The notes: generated by a model from the sequence alone, not told the origin. Shown: positions 14,834 through 22,558, counted from the first letter of the stretch. The stretch is DNA of 40,572 nucleotides from Chloroflexota bacterium (GCA_016215025.1 JACRMI010000161.1:1-40572), one strand, 5' to 3'. Translations and numbers: made by a program.

Positions 14834-15991
14834 ATGTTGACTTGCCTCCATAATCCTCCATTGTTGAAATTATTATTCGCCGGTTTGCTCTTCGTTGGGA
14901 GTGTTTTATTTTCTGGTATAGCTTACGCTGCGCCACTGACCGTCGCTTGTAATGTGACCTCACTCATCGAAGCTATCGATGCCGCAAACGCAAACGGTGT
15001 GCCTGATGTGTTGGACCTAACCCCAGGTTGTGTCTACACACTCTACGCTGTTCACAACGGCACTAGCCCGGACGCAAACGGCTTGCCGATCATTTCGAGC
15101 GATGTCACGATCAACGGTCATGGTGCGATCATCGTGCGTGACGGCAGCGCGCCTGAACTTCGAATCTTGAAGGTGAACAACGACGGCATTCTGCGCATCC
15201 ACGAGCTGACGCTCCAAAATGGTTATGCCCAAAATGGCGGCGGCATCTACAATGCTGGATCGCTCACAGTCGCGCAAAGCACTTTCAAAAGCGACTGGGC
15301 ATCCGTGGATGGCGGCGGAATTTTCAATCTTGGTTCTGCGATGATCGTCAACACAACTTTTAACGATGCTCGCGCGAACGGCTTTGTCGGATACGGTGGA
15401 GGGATTGCCAATACAATTAGCGGCACGGTCGTCTTATCGAATAGTACGTTTGCAGTTGGTAGCGCGCGCTACGGTGGTGGCGTCAGCAATCGCGGCGGCA
15501 TGGTTTCGATTGCGTCGAGCACCTTCACCGGCAATGTCGTGCGACGTGGCGGTGGCGGCGTCTTGAACGATAACGGTACGATGTCGATCTTGAACGCGAC
15601 GTTTTCCGCGAACAAGGGCAAGAGCGGCGGTGCAAGTGTCGGAAGTGTGAATGGCACATTGACCTTGCAAAATACAATTGTCGCGAATAGCATCTCAGGT
15701 AATGGATGCTATGGAACGATTGTAGACCAAGGCGGAAATTTGCATTGGTCGAGTTGGGACACCATGTGCCTTGGGATCGACGGTGATCCACGCCTGGGCG
15801 CACTCGCCAACAACGGCGGCTGGACGCAGACGATGGCGCTCTTGCCGGGCAGCCAAGCCATCGATGCAGGTGTCAACGCGAATTGTCCTGCAACCGATCA
15901 ACGCGGCGTCAATCGCCCGATCGGTGTCCGGTGTGACGTGGGCGCGTATGAATCGTCAATCTACCTTTTTCTGCCGTTGATTGCGCGATGA
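14834..15991 (+). CDS. Secreted right-handed beta-helix protein (choice-of-anchor Q type)
   Basis: 385 residues. A signal peptide covers about 1-32 (LLKLLFAGLLFVGSVLFSGIAYA-AP cleavage). Residues 90-290 are repeats of the type N-G-G-G-I-x-N-x-G-[ST]-h-x-[IV]-x-x-S-x-F, the pattern of a parallel beta-helix as in polymorphic outer-membrane and pectate-lyase-like folds. The GDPRLGALANNGGWTQTMALLPGSQAIDAG block and the DQRGVNRP...CDVGAYE block are the hallmark of choice-of-anchor Q proteins. The extreme C-terminus YLFLPLIAR is a short hydrophobic tail with final Arg, often seen on exported Chloroflexota proteins. Probably extracellular or cell-surface; ligand unknown. Single-gene unit with its own promoter. 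Confidence 0.88.
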   Translation: MLTCLHNPPLLKLLFAGLLFVGSVLFSGIAYAAPLTVACNVTSLIEAIDAANANGVPDVLDLTPGCVYTLYAVHNGTSPDANGLPIISSDVTINGHGAIIVRDGSAPELRILKVNNDGILRIHELTLQNGYAQNGGGIYNAGSLTVAQSTFKSDWASVDGGGIFNLGSAMIVNTTFNDARANGFVGYGGGIANTISGTVVLSNSTFAVGSARYGGGVSNRGGMVSIASSTFTGNVVRRGGGGVLNDNGTMSILNATFSANKGKSGGASVGSVNGTLTLQNTIVANSISGNGCYGTIVDQGGNLHWSSWDTMCLGIDGDPRLGALANNGGWTQTMALLPGSQAIDAGVNANCPATDQRGVNRPIGVRCDVGAYESSIYLFLPLIAR

Positions 15992-16054
15992 ATTTCAATC
16001 GATGGGACTAGAGTTTTAGTACCAAGGTCGTAGGAAAGACAACCTAAATTGAAA

Positions 16055-16083
16055 TTGCGCCGTAGTTGGAGTTGGATTATAAT
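16055..16083 (+). promoter_or_regulatory. Promoter of lepB
   Basis: TTGCGC (16055-16060), 17-bp spacer, TATAAT (16078-16083), about 31 bp before the start codon. Confidence 0.6.
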
Positions 16084-16113
16084 TGAGCCACAACCGAACG
16101 AAAGGATTTCCCA

Positions 16114-16755
16114 TTGGCACTATCAGACGAAACAAAATATAGCACGATGGTTTCCGAGCCGGTTTTTGCGCCGCCGGAACAACTACCTCCGCCCGAAGTT
16201 CTCGCCAAACCGACCTTTTGGCAGAGTTTCAGTTCCGCGCTGCGTGAACTCATCGAAACACTCATCCTCACCCTGGTCATTTTTTTGCTGATCCGGTTTG
16301 CGGTGCAAAATTTTCGCATCGAAGGTTACAGCATGGAGCCGAACTTTCACGACGGGCAATTTCTGTTCGTCAACAAACTCGTTTACATGTTGCATCCACC
16401 GGAGCGTGGTGACGTGATCGTTTTCGTCCCGCCGAACAACAGCACGCGTGATTTTATCAAACGCATCATCGGATTACCGGGCGACAGGGTTGAAGTGGTG
16501 AATGGGAGAGTGATGGTCAATGGCGAAGACTTGAACGAAAGTTATCCATTGAACATCGCTACCTATTCGATGCCGCCAGTGATCGTGCCGCCCGGTGAGT
16601 ACTTTGTCTTGGGCGATAATCGTAATTATTCAAGCGACTCGCATTCGTGGGGCACAGTGGTGGGAGATAGGATCATCGGCAAAGCCTGGGTCTCGTACTG
16701 GCCCCCGCAAATGATCGGCTTTGTGCCAACCTTTTCCTATGCTTCAGGAAAATGA
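16114..16755 (+). CDS. lepB: Signal peptidase I
   Basis: 213 residues. Cleaves signal peptides from exported proteins at the outer face of the membrane by a Ser/Lys dyad. Visible: one membrane anchor (LIETLILTLVIFLLIRFAVQ, about 46-65), catalytic Ser in RIEGYSMEPNF, catalytic Lys in DFIKRIIGLPGDRVEV, and the GDNRNYSSDSHSWG box near the end. A Pro-rich cytoplasmic tail precedes the anchor. The start is probably TTG at 16114, because AAAGGA lies 7 nt before it; ATG at 16147 is the alternative and would also keep the anchor. rpiB begins 14 bp after the stop, so the two are likely co-transcribed. Confidence 0.95.
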   Translation: MALSDETKYSTMVSEPVFAPPEQLPPPEVLAKPTFWQSFSSALRELIETLILTLVIFLLIRFAVQNFRIEGYSMEPNFHDGQFLFVNKLVYMLHPPERGDVIVFVPPNNSTRDFIKRIIGLPGDRVEVVNGRVMVNGEDLNESYPLNIATYSMPPVIVPPGEYFVLGDNRNYSSDSHSWGTVVGDRIIGKAWVSYWPPQMIGFVPTFSYASGK

Positions 16756-16768
16756 TTGAAAAACGACT

Positions 16769-17329
16769 ATGACCATCAAAGATGATGATGTTCGAATACT
16801 CGTCCGAGAAGTTGTAAGCCGCGTCCTCGCCGAAAAGGACGCGGCTTTGCCTGTTTCAAAATCCACGCCTTCCGACAAATCGGTTGCGATTGGCGCGGAT
16901 CACGGCGGCTTGAGCATGAAGCAAGACCTCGCCAAGTATCTCGCCGAACTGGGATATGCCGTCACCGATTGCGGTACGTTCACGCCCGATCCAGTCGACT
17001 ATCCTGATACGGCTTATGCGGTGGCGAAGCTCGTTAGCGACGGGGCTGCCTCGCGCGGCATCATCGTCGATGGGGCGGGCATTGGCTCGGCGATGGTCGC
17101 GAACAAAGTGCCCGGCGTGCGCGCTGCGCTCTGCTACGATTTATCGACCGCCCGCAACGCGCGCGAGCATAACGACGCGAATGTGTTGACGCTCGGCGCG
17201 CGACTGATCGGCGCGGGACTGGCACGCGACATCGTCAAGGTATTCCTCGAAACGCAATGCACCGAAGAGCGACACAAAAAACGCGTGGAAAAGATTATGG
17301 ATGTGGAAAAGCGTTACCTCAAGAAGTAA
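16769..17329 (+). CDS. RpiB/LacAB-family sugar-phosphate isomerase with N-terminal targeting-like helix
   Basis: 186 residues, about 35 longer at the N-terminus than E. coli RpiB. The core begins VAIGADHGG (39-47); VDYPDTA, ANKVPGVRAALC (C122) and AREHNDANVLTLGARLIG (H134) are all family blocks. RpiB interconverts ribose 5-phosphate and ribulose 5-phosphate. The first catalytic Cys of E. coli RpiB (in CGTGxG) is replaced by D101 in VDGAGIG, so activity or substrate may differ. Residues 7-23 (DVRILVREVVSRVLAEK) form an amphipathic helix followed by a Ser/Pro/Lys linker, like encapsulation peptides of bacterial microcompartment enzymes. deoC, 585 bp downstream, has a similar extension. Confidence 0.85.
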   Translation: MTIKDDDVRILVREVVSRVLAEKDAALPVSKSTPSDKSVAIGADHGGLSMKQDLAKYLAELGYAVTDCGTFTPDPVDYPDTAYAVAKLVSDGAASRGIIVDGAGIGSAMVANKVPGVRAALCYDLSTARNAREHNDANVLTLGARLIGAGLARDIVKVFLETQCTEERHKKRVEKIMDVEKRYLKK

Positions 17330-17334
17330 TGATT

Positions 17335-17367
17335 TGGACGCGGACAAACGCGGATGAACGCTGATAA
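17335..17367 (+). repeat. GGACGCGGACAAACGCGGAT repeat, left copy
   Basis: tGGACGCGGACAAACGCGGATgaacgctgataa just after rpiB. The reverse complement of its core recurs at 17866-17899 and 20814-20847. With the second copy it frames the GxxExxY gene as inverted repeats. Confidence 0.8.
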
Positions 17368-17391
17368 TACTCAGTTCAAATGGAGGTAACC

Positions 17392-17856
17392 ATGGACGCC
17401 ACTCTCAAGCACGCTGAATTGACTGACAAAATTCTCTTCGCGTTTTTCAAAAAGGTGTATCATCATTTGGGATATGGTTATCTGGAACAGGTTTATGAAA
17501 ATGCGATGGCAATTGAATTACGTCGGATAGGATTACAAGTCGAGAAACAAGCCATAATCGATGTGTATTACGAAGGCGAAAATGTGGGTGAATATCGTGC
17601 CGATTTGTTGGTCGAAGGCAAGGTAATTGTAGAACTAAAAGCTGCCAAAAGTATTACAGATGACCATGAAGCTCAACTCTTGAATTATTTACGTGCAACA
17701 CCTTATGAGGTTGGTTTGCTTCTCAATTTCGGACCTAAACCCGACTTTCGCCGTAAAGCGTTCGATAATGAACGGAAAACTTGGGTGACGTGGATTTCCA
17801 AGATTGTAACTCTGGTCGTGGTTACATTTATTACTCTGTTATCACGTTTCGGATAA
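17392..17856 (+). CDS. GxxExxY protein
   Basis: 154 residues from ATG 17392 (GGAGG 5 nt upstream; the ATG 12 bp earlier overlaps that site). The name-giving motif is GYGYLEQVYENAM, followed by ELRRIGLQVEKQ, YRADLLVEGKVIVELKAA and HEAQLLNYLRAT. The D-(x)n-VELK pattern resembles the PD-(D/E)xK nuclease core, but no activity is established for the family that I know of. Its base composition is visibly more AT-rich than rpiB and deoC. Inverted copies of a 20-bp repeat lie on both sides, and the unit interrupts what looks like an rpiB-deoC pair, so it may have been inserted as a cassette. Confidence 0.9.
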   Translation: MDATLKHAELTDKILFAFFKKVYHHLGYGYLEQVYENAMAIELRRIGLQVEKQAIIDVYYEGENVGEYRADLLVEGKVIVELKAAKSITDDHEAQLLNYLRATPYEVGLLLNFGPKPDFRRKAFDNERKTWVTWISKIVTLVVVTFITLLSRFG

Positions 17857-17865
17857 TTATCATGC

Positions 17866-17899
17866 ATTTATCCGCGTTCCTCCGCGTTTGTCCGCGTCC
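17866..17899 (-). repeat. GGACGCGGACAAACGCGGA repeat, right (inverted) copy
   Basis: attTATCCGCGTTCCTCCGCGTTTGTCCGCGTCC, ending 15 bp before the deoC start. It is inverted relative to the 17335 copy. Confidence 0.8.
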
Positions 17900-17914
17900 C
17901 AAAGTGAGTAGAAT

Positions 17915-18790
17915 ATGACTGCATTAACTGTCTCAGTTCAAGAAATTACACAAGCCATTCTAACCGCACTCACGAAATACGCTACGCCCTTGTGCGGCGT
18001 CGCCGAAGAGGGCGGTTGTACCGATTGTCTGATTTGCGCGCAAAAATGCCCGGAGCGCGTACGCCAAGTCATCGACGCGGGCGCGGCGCGGATTACCGCG
18101 CGGAGTGGAGTAACCGCTGTGCCAAAAGACATCGCCAAATTTATCGACCACACATTGCTGAAACCCGAAGCCACGCCAACCGAAATCGAAAAGTTGTGCA
18201 ACGAAGCGAAAGAGTACCACTTTGCGGCTGTCTGCGTCAATCCGCCCTACGTCAAACAATGCGCGCAAATTCTGCGCGGTACCGATGTCGATGTCGCAGC
18301 GGTGGTTGGCTTTCCACTCGGCGCGCACACGACCGAAACGAAAGTTTTCGAGACGAAGCAAGCGGTCGCCGATGGCGCAAAAGAAATCGATATGGTCATC
18401 AACATCGGCGCGCTCAAGGCAAAACAGTATGATCTCGTCCGCAACGATATCAAAGCCATAGCCGATGCAACTCACGCCGGTGGCAGCATCCTTAAAGTGA
18501 TTATCGAAGCCGCGTTGTTGACTGACGACGAAAAGGTACGCGCGTGTGAATTATCGAAAGAAGCGGGCGCGGATTTCGTCAAGACGTCGACCGGGTTTGG
18601 TCCCGGCGGCGCAACCGCGCACGATGTCGCATTGATGGCGCGGACGGTCGGCAGCGAGTTGGGCGTCAAAGCGGCGGGCGGCATTCGCAATTACGAGCAA
18701 GCGCAAACGATGATTCAAGCGGGCGCAACGCGCATCGGCGCAAGCGCCGGGGTCAAGATTGTGGCAGAGGCGAAAGCCAGCAAGCAGTGA
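17915..18790 (+). CDS. deoC: Deoxyribose-phosphate aldolase with ferredoxin-like Cys cluster in an N-terminal extension
   Basis: 291 residues, about 70 longer than a usual DeoC. The aldolase core starts near residue 70 (IAKFIDHTLLKPEAT) and has AAVVGFPLGA, EIDMVINIGALK, LKVIIEAALL and the Schiff-base Lys in DFVKTSTGFGPGGAT; it cleaves deoxyribose 5-phosphate to glyceraldehyde 3-phosphate and acetaldehyde. The extension has an amphipathic helix (VQEITQAILTALTKY, 8-22) and then C27, C35, C38, C41 and C45-P46, i.e. CxxCxxCxxxCP, the spacing of a [4Fe-4S] ferredoxin site. DeoC needs no metal, so this is unusual. The helix resembles microcompartment encapsulation peptides. No shell gene is in the window. 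Formerly perhaps adjacent to rpiB. Confidence 0.93.
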   Translation: MTALTVSVQEITQAILTALTKYATPLCGVAEEGGCTDCLICAQKCPERVRQVIDAGAARITARSGVTAVPKDIAKFIDHTLLKPEATPTEIEKLCNEAKEYHFAAVCVNPPYVKQCAQILRGTDVDVAAVVGFPLGAHTTETKVFETKQAVADGAKEIDMVINIGALKAKQYDLVRNDIKAIADATHAGGSILKVIIEAALLTDDEKVRACELSKEAGADFVKTSTGFGPGGATAHDVALMARTVGSELGVKAAGGIRNYEQAQTMIQAGATRIGASAGVKIVAEAKASKQ

Positions 18791-18864
18791 GACAGTAAGA
18801 CAGTGCGACAGTAAGCAGTAATCAGTTTCCAGTATTCAGTAGTCAGAACCCGCGGAGCGGGTTT
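18791..18864 (+). repeat. CAGTAA word repeat with a terminal hairpin
   Basis: Reiterated (G)ACAGTAAG/CAGTAATCAGT words (18791-18845) lead into AACCCGC-gga-GCGGGTTT (18847-18864), a 7-bp hairpin with a short T-run that probably terminates deoC. Confidence 0.6.
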
Positions 18865-18938
18865 GTTGATTACTAGCCGTTCGTTTCAACGAATGGCATT
18901 GCCAGATAGAGTTAATTCGGAATTGGAGATATATTGTT

Positions 18939-19841
18939 GTGACGGAAATCCAGGACGCCCACCCACACGCCCACCCTCTATCGCCCTTACTACCTTACCT
19001 CGCACTTGGACTGGGTCTCGCCGGGATTGGCATCTCGGCGATTTTTGTGAAATGGGCAAATGCGCCGGGACCCGTCAGTGGTTTTTATCGCATGGTCATC
19101 GCGGCGAGTGTGATGGCGATTCCGTTTGGTATCCAAGCGAAACGACACGCGCCGCTATCAAATCGACATATTCTCTATGCTGCGCTCGCTGGACTATTTT
19201 TCGCAGGTGATCTTGCAGCGTGGAATACCGCCGTGCTCATCGGCAATGCGGCGAACGCAACCTTGTTCGGTAATACCGCGCCGGTGTGGGTGAGTTTCGG
19301 CGCGCTGATTCTGTTCAAAGAAAAATTGCGCCCCAAGTTTTGGAGCGGTTTGGCGGTAGCACTACTCGGCGCGCTCGTAATTCTCGGCGGCGATTTTCTC
19401 ACCCATCCCACACTCGGCATCGCCGATTTGCTGGGACTGGTGTCCGGGTTTTGCTATGGCATGTTCTTCCTCGCCACCGAACGCGCGCGCGACAGACTTT
19501 CCTCGCTCGTGTCGTGGTGGATTTCGGCGGCAGTGTGCAGCGTCGCATTGCTTGTCATGAGCATCGCGCTTGGTATGCCGCTTACAAATTATCCTATCGA
19601 AACGTGGGTGAATCTCCTGGCGCTGGCTTTCGTCGTCCAAGTGTTCGGCTGGCTGTTGCTCAACTATGCGCTCGGCCATTTGCCAGCGTCAATTGTTGCG
19701 CCGACGCTGTTGATGCAGCCGGTCATCACCGCAATTTTCGGCGTGCCATTGTTGGGACAGCCGATTTCGCTCGTGCAAGTTGTCGGCGGCGTGTTGACGC
19801 TAGGTGGAATCTTTATCATTCATCGATCAAAGCAGTCTTAG
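18939..19841 (+). CDS. EamA/DMT-superfamily transporter (copy 1)
   Basis: 300 residues with ten predicted membrane segments in two EamA repeats (about 20-150 and 165-295), the drug/metabolite transporter layout. These carriers export metabolites or amino acids; the substrate cannot be told from sequence. Starts with GTG at 18939, with GGAGA about 10 nt upstream. Characteristic: ISAIFVKWANAPGPVSGFYR near the N-terminus, WNTAVLIGNAANATLFGNTAPVWV, and LLMQPVITAIFGVPLLGQPIS near the end. The stop is immediately followed by the ATG of a paralogue with the same block order, so they are a tandem duplication and could act as a heteromer or as two carriers. Confidence 0.88.
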   Translation: MTEIQDAHPHAHPLSPLLPYLALGLGLAGIGISAIFVKWANAPGPVSGFYRMVIAASVMAIPFGIQAKRHAPLSNRHILYAALAGLFFAGDLAAWNTAVLIGNAANATLFGNTAPVWVSFGALILFKEKLRPKFWSGLAVALLGALVILGGDFLTHPTLGIADLLGLVSGFCYGMFFLATERARDRLSSLVSWWISAAVCSVALLVMSIALGMPLTNYPIETWVNLLALAFVVQVFGWLLLNYALGHLPASIVAPTLLMQPVITAIFGVPLLGQPISLVQVVGGVLTLGGIFIIHRSKQS

Positions 19842-20774
19842 ATGCAAAAAGCGCGCGCAAAAATTTCTTGGCTGCCCTACGCCGTTCTGATTTTTTCCAT
19901 TGTCGCATTGAGCATGTCGGCGATTCTCGTTCGATTTGCGAATGCGCCGGGACCTGTGAATGGTTTTTATCGCACGCTGACCGCTACGACATTGATGGTG
20001 ATTCCGTTCGCGATTCAATCCAAGCGATCATCCCAAACGCGACCGGTAACTCTGCGTGCGGCGGCGATGGCGGCGATGGCGGGATTTTTCTTTGCGATCA
20101 ATCTCGCCGCGTGGAACACCGGCGCGCTGATGACCGCTGCCGCGAATGTGACGTTGCTCGGCAATACCTCCGTCATTTGGGTCCCGCTGGCTGGACTGCT
20201 TCTTTTCAATGAACGCTTGCGCGTCGAGTTTTGGATTGGCTTGGCAGTAGCATTGGTTGGCGCGATCATCATTTTGGGCCAAGACCTGTTGTCGCACGCC
20301 GATCTGGGACTGGGCGATGCGCTGGGGCTGTTTGCGAGTGTTGCTTACACAGTTTATATATTGATGATGGAACGTGCGCGCACGAAGCTGAGTGCGCTCG
20401 TCGCATGGTGGTTTTCGACGGCAGCGAGTTGTGTCACGCTACTCGCTATCACGCTGATGTTGCGCCAGCCACTGAGCGGATACGAAATCTATTCGTATGT
20501 GATTTTCGTCGTGATGGCGCTCGTCATTCAAATCAGCGGATTTTTGTCGATGAATTTTGTCTTGGGCTTTTTGCCCGCGTCGCTGATTTCCACCTCGATG
20601 TTGTTGCAACCGGTGCTGACTGCCATCTTCGCCGTGCCGATGTTGGGGCAAGGCATCGGCATGGTTCAAGCGCTAGGAAGTGTATTAGTACTGGGAGGTC
20701 TCATCATCGTGCATCTCTCAAGAAACCGAAGCATTCGATTGAAAACCGATCGGACGCGAAGTACCGCGGACTGA
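19842..20774 (+). CDS. EamA/DMT-superfamily transporter (copy 2)
   Basis: 310 residues, paralogue of the preceding gene: MSAILVRFANAPGPVNGFYR, WNTGALMTAAANVTLLGNTSVIWV and LLQPVLTAIFAVPMLGQGIG match it block by block. Ten membrane segments in two repeats. The ATG at 19842 directly follows the TAG of copy 1, so translation is probably coupled. A short basic tail (RNRSIRLKTDRTRS) is added at the C-terminus. A perfect hairpin follows the stop codon. Substrate unknown; the neighbouring deoC and glpK could hint at a metabolite of sugar-phosphate breakdown, which is weak inference. Confidence 0.88.
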   Translation: MQKARAKISWLPYAVLIFSIVALSMSAILVRFANAPGPVNGFYRTLTATTLMVIPFAIQSKRSSQTRPVTLRAAAMAAMAGFFFAINLAAWNTGALMTAAANVTLLGNTSVIWVPLAGLLLFNERLRVEFWIGLAVALVGAIIILGQDLLSHADLGLGDALGLFASVAYTVYILMMERARTKLSALVAWWFSTAASCVTLLAITLMLRQPLSGYEIYSYVIFVVMALVIQISGFLSMNFVLGFLPASLISTSMLLQPVLTAIFAVPMLGQGIGMVQALGSVLVLGGLIIVHLSRNRSIRLKTDRTRSTAD

Positions 20775-20795
20775 CTGTGGCGTACTTCGCCACAG
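20775..20795 (+). terminator. Hairpin after the EamA pair
   Basis: CTGTGGCG-tactt-CGCCACAG, a perfect 8-bp stem starting one base after the stop codon. No T-tract follows directly; AAAAATTTAAT comes 9 bp later. Confidence 0.5.
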
Positions 20796-20813
20796 CCACG
20801 CGGATAAAAATTT

Positions 20814-20847
20814 AATCCGTGTTTGTCTGCGTTTGTCCGCGTCCAAA
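20814..20847 (-). repeat. Third copy of the GGACGCGGACAAACGC repeat
   Basis: aATCCGTGTTTGTCTGCGTTTGTCCGCGTCC, same orientation as the 17866 copy, just before the glpK ribosome site. No GxxExxY gene accompanies it. Confidence 0.75.
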
Positions 20848-20862
20848 AATTCAGGAGTCTAA

Positions 20863-22458
20863 ATGGCAAACTATGTAGCTGCAATCGACCAGGGTACGAC
20901 CGGCACACGCTTTATGATTTTCGATCATGCGGGCAAGGTCGTCGCGTCGCATTACGAAGAACATCATCAAATCTATCCGCAGCCCGGTTGGGTCGAACAC
21001 GATGCGGGCGAAATTTGGGATCGCACGCGCACGACGATTGGCGGCGCGATGGCGAAAGCGGGTGTGCGCGCGAGTGATCTCGCTGCCATTGGCATCACGA
21101 ATCAACGCGAGACGACCGTCGTGTGGAATCCGAAAACGGGCGAGCCGTATTATCATGCGATTGTGTGGCAAGACACGCGCACACAAGCGATCTGCCAAAA
21201 ATTGATTGACGATGGCAAGGCGGAATTTATTCGCGAACGAACGGGTTTGCCCATTGCGACGTATTTCTCGGCGTCGAAGATTCAATGGCTGTTGGAAAAT
21301 GTTCCGGGTTTGCGCGCCAAAGCCGAAATGGGCGAAGCGATCTTCGGCAACATCGATACCTGGGTCATTTGGAATTTGACCGGCGGCAAGAACGGTGGTG
21401 TTCACATCACCGATTACACGAATGCTTCACGCACGATGCTGCTGAATTTGAAATCGCTCGATTGGGATGCCGAGTTGCTCAACCTCTTTGGCATTCCTCG
21501 TCCTATGCTGCCCAAACTTCGCCCATCGTCTGATAAAAATCTGTATGGCTTTACCGATCCGCTCGGTCCATGCGGCGGACGCGTTTCGATTTGTGGCGAC
21601 CTCGGCGATCAGCAAGCGGCATTGTTCGGGCAAGTCGGTTTCGAACCGGGCGAGGCAAAGAACACATACGGCACCGGTTGTTTCCTTTTGCTGAATACGG
21701 GCAAAGAAATCGTGCCTTCCAAGAGTGGCTTGCTCACAACGGTCGCATCGAACGGCGAAACCTGCTACGCGCTGGAAGGTTCAATCGCGATTGCCGGCGC
21801 GGCGGTGCAATGGCTGCGCGACAATCTGCGCATCATCAGCAACGCTTCCGAGACGGAAGAGATCGCGCAATCGGTCGAGGATACGGGTGGCGTTTATTTC
21901 GTGCCGGCGTTCAACGGACTCTTTGCGCCGCATTGGGACATGTACGCGCGCGGCGTTCTGGTCGGAATGACACGCTACACCAAACGCGAGCATCTCGTCC
22001 GCGCAACGCTCGAAGCGATTTGCTATCAAACGCGCGAAGTCATCGAAGCGATGCAAAAGGATTGGGCGGCGCATGTCATTCTGAGGAGCGGGTTTCGCGA
22101 CGAAGAATCTCGTTCGTCGAGTAGTGAGATTCTTCGCTCCGCTCAGAATGACAAATCAGAGAGCGTTCTCAAATCATTAAAAGTCGATGGCGGCGCGGTG
22201 AAAAATAATTTCTTGATGCAACTTCAAGCCGATATTCTTGGCGCGCAAGTGGTGCGTCCAGTTGTTAACGAAACGACTGCACTTGGAGCAGCGTATGCAG
22301 CCGGACTCGCCGTCGGCTTTTGGAAATCGCTGGATGAGCTGCGCCAGAATTGGGGCATCGATCGCATCTTTGAACCCAAGTGGGATGCCGCGCGTCGTGA
22401 GGAAGGTTACGCGGGTTGGAAGAAAGCGGTAGAACGGTCGAAAGGTTGGTTGAAATAA
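20863..22458 (+). CDS. glpK: Glycerol kinase with an in-frame palindromic-element insertion
   Basis: 531 residues (a normal GlpK has about 500). Phosphorylates glycerol with ATP to glycerol 3-phosphate in the cytoplasm. Blocks: AAIDQGTTGTRFMIFDHAG, GITNQRETTVVW, YHAIVWQDTRT, GDLGDQQAALFGQ, KNTYGTGCFLLLNTG, YFVPAFNGLFAPHWD and LKVDGGAVKNNFLMQLQADIL. AGGAG lies upstream of the ATG. Between MQKDW and LKVDGGA there are about 31 extra residues (SGFRDEESRSSSSEILRSAQ and flanks), coded by an 80-bp element with 12-bp perfect inverted ends. The insertion lies in the surface loop just before the adenine-binding region, and the frame is kept. All core motifs are intact, so the enzyme may still work. Confidence 0.95.
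   Translation: MANYVAAIDQGTTGTRFMIFDHAGKVVASHYEEHHQIYPQPGWVEHDAGEIWDRTRTTIGGAMAKAGVRASDLAAIGITNQRETTVVWNPKTGEPYYHAIVWQDTRTQAICQKLIDDGKAEFIRERTGLPIATYFSASKIQWLLENVPGLRAKAEMGEAIFGNIDTWVIWNLTGGKNGGVHITDYTNASRTMLLNLKSLDWDAELLNLFGIPRPMLPKLRPSSDKNLYGFTDPLGPCGGRVSICGDLGDQQAALFGQVGFEPGEAKNTYGTGCFLLLNTGKEIVPSKSGLLTTVASNGETCYALEGSIAIAGAAVQWLRDNLRIISNASETEEIAQSVEDTGGVYFVPAFNGLFAPHWDMYARGVLVGMTRYTKREHLVRATLEAICYQTREVIEAMQKDWAAHVILRSGFRDEESRSSSSEILRSAQNDKSESVLKSLKVDGGAVKNNFLMQLQADILGAQVVRPVVNETTALGAAYAAGLAVGFWKSLDELRQNWGIDRIFEPKWDAARREEGYAGWKKAVERSKGWLK
22074..22153 (+). mobile_element. 80-bp palindromic element inserted in glpK
   Basis: TGTCATTCTGAG (22074-22085) and CTCAGAATGACA (22142-22153) are perfect 12-bp inverted ends. 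Inside, GACGAAGAATCTC faces GAGATTCTTCGC. It encodes no protein of its own but is translated in frame (about residues 404-431 of GlpK) without a stop. It resembles the dispersed ATTCTGAGCGGAGCGAAGAATC-type palindromes of many bacterial genomes, here caught inside a gene. Confidence 0.85.
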
Positions 22459-22462
22459 AATC

Positions 22463-22520
22463 GGTCGCAATACGCAACACGTAGCACGCATGTCCAGCGT
22501 ATTGCGTGTTGCGTGTTTCG
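22463..22520. repeat. Word-repeat palindrome (CAATACGCAACACG family)
   Basis: GCAATACGCAACACGTAGCACGC is answered by GCGTATTGCGTGTTGCGTG, an imperfect palindrome filling the gap after glpK. The right half provides the -35 box of the next promoter. Confidence 0.65.
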
Positions 22521-22529
22521 TGTTATAAT
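22502..22529 (+). promoter_or_regulatory. Promoter of the coiled-coil/selB operon
   Basis: TTGCGT (22502-22507), 16-bp spacer, TATAAT (22524-22529), then GGGAGG before the ATG at 22559. The -35 lies in the right half of the word palindrome, so the repeat may have supplied the promoter. Confidence 0.55.
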
Positions 22530-22558
22530 CCGCGCAGTTATTTTTACGGGAGGCGTTT

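Noticed and set aside
22074..22153. Insertion in GlpK as an intein or domain
   Set aside because: Only about 27 residues with palindromic DNA ends; no intein splice motifs.
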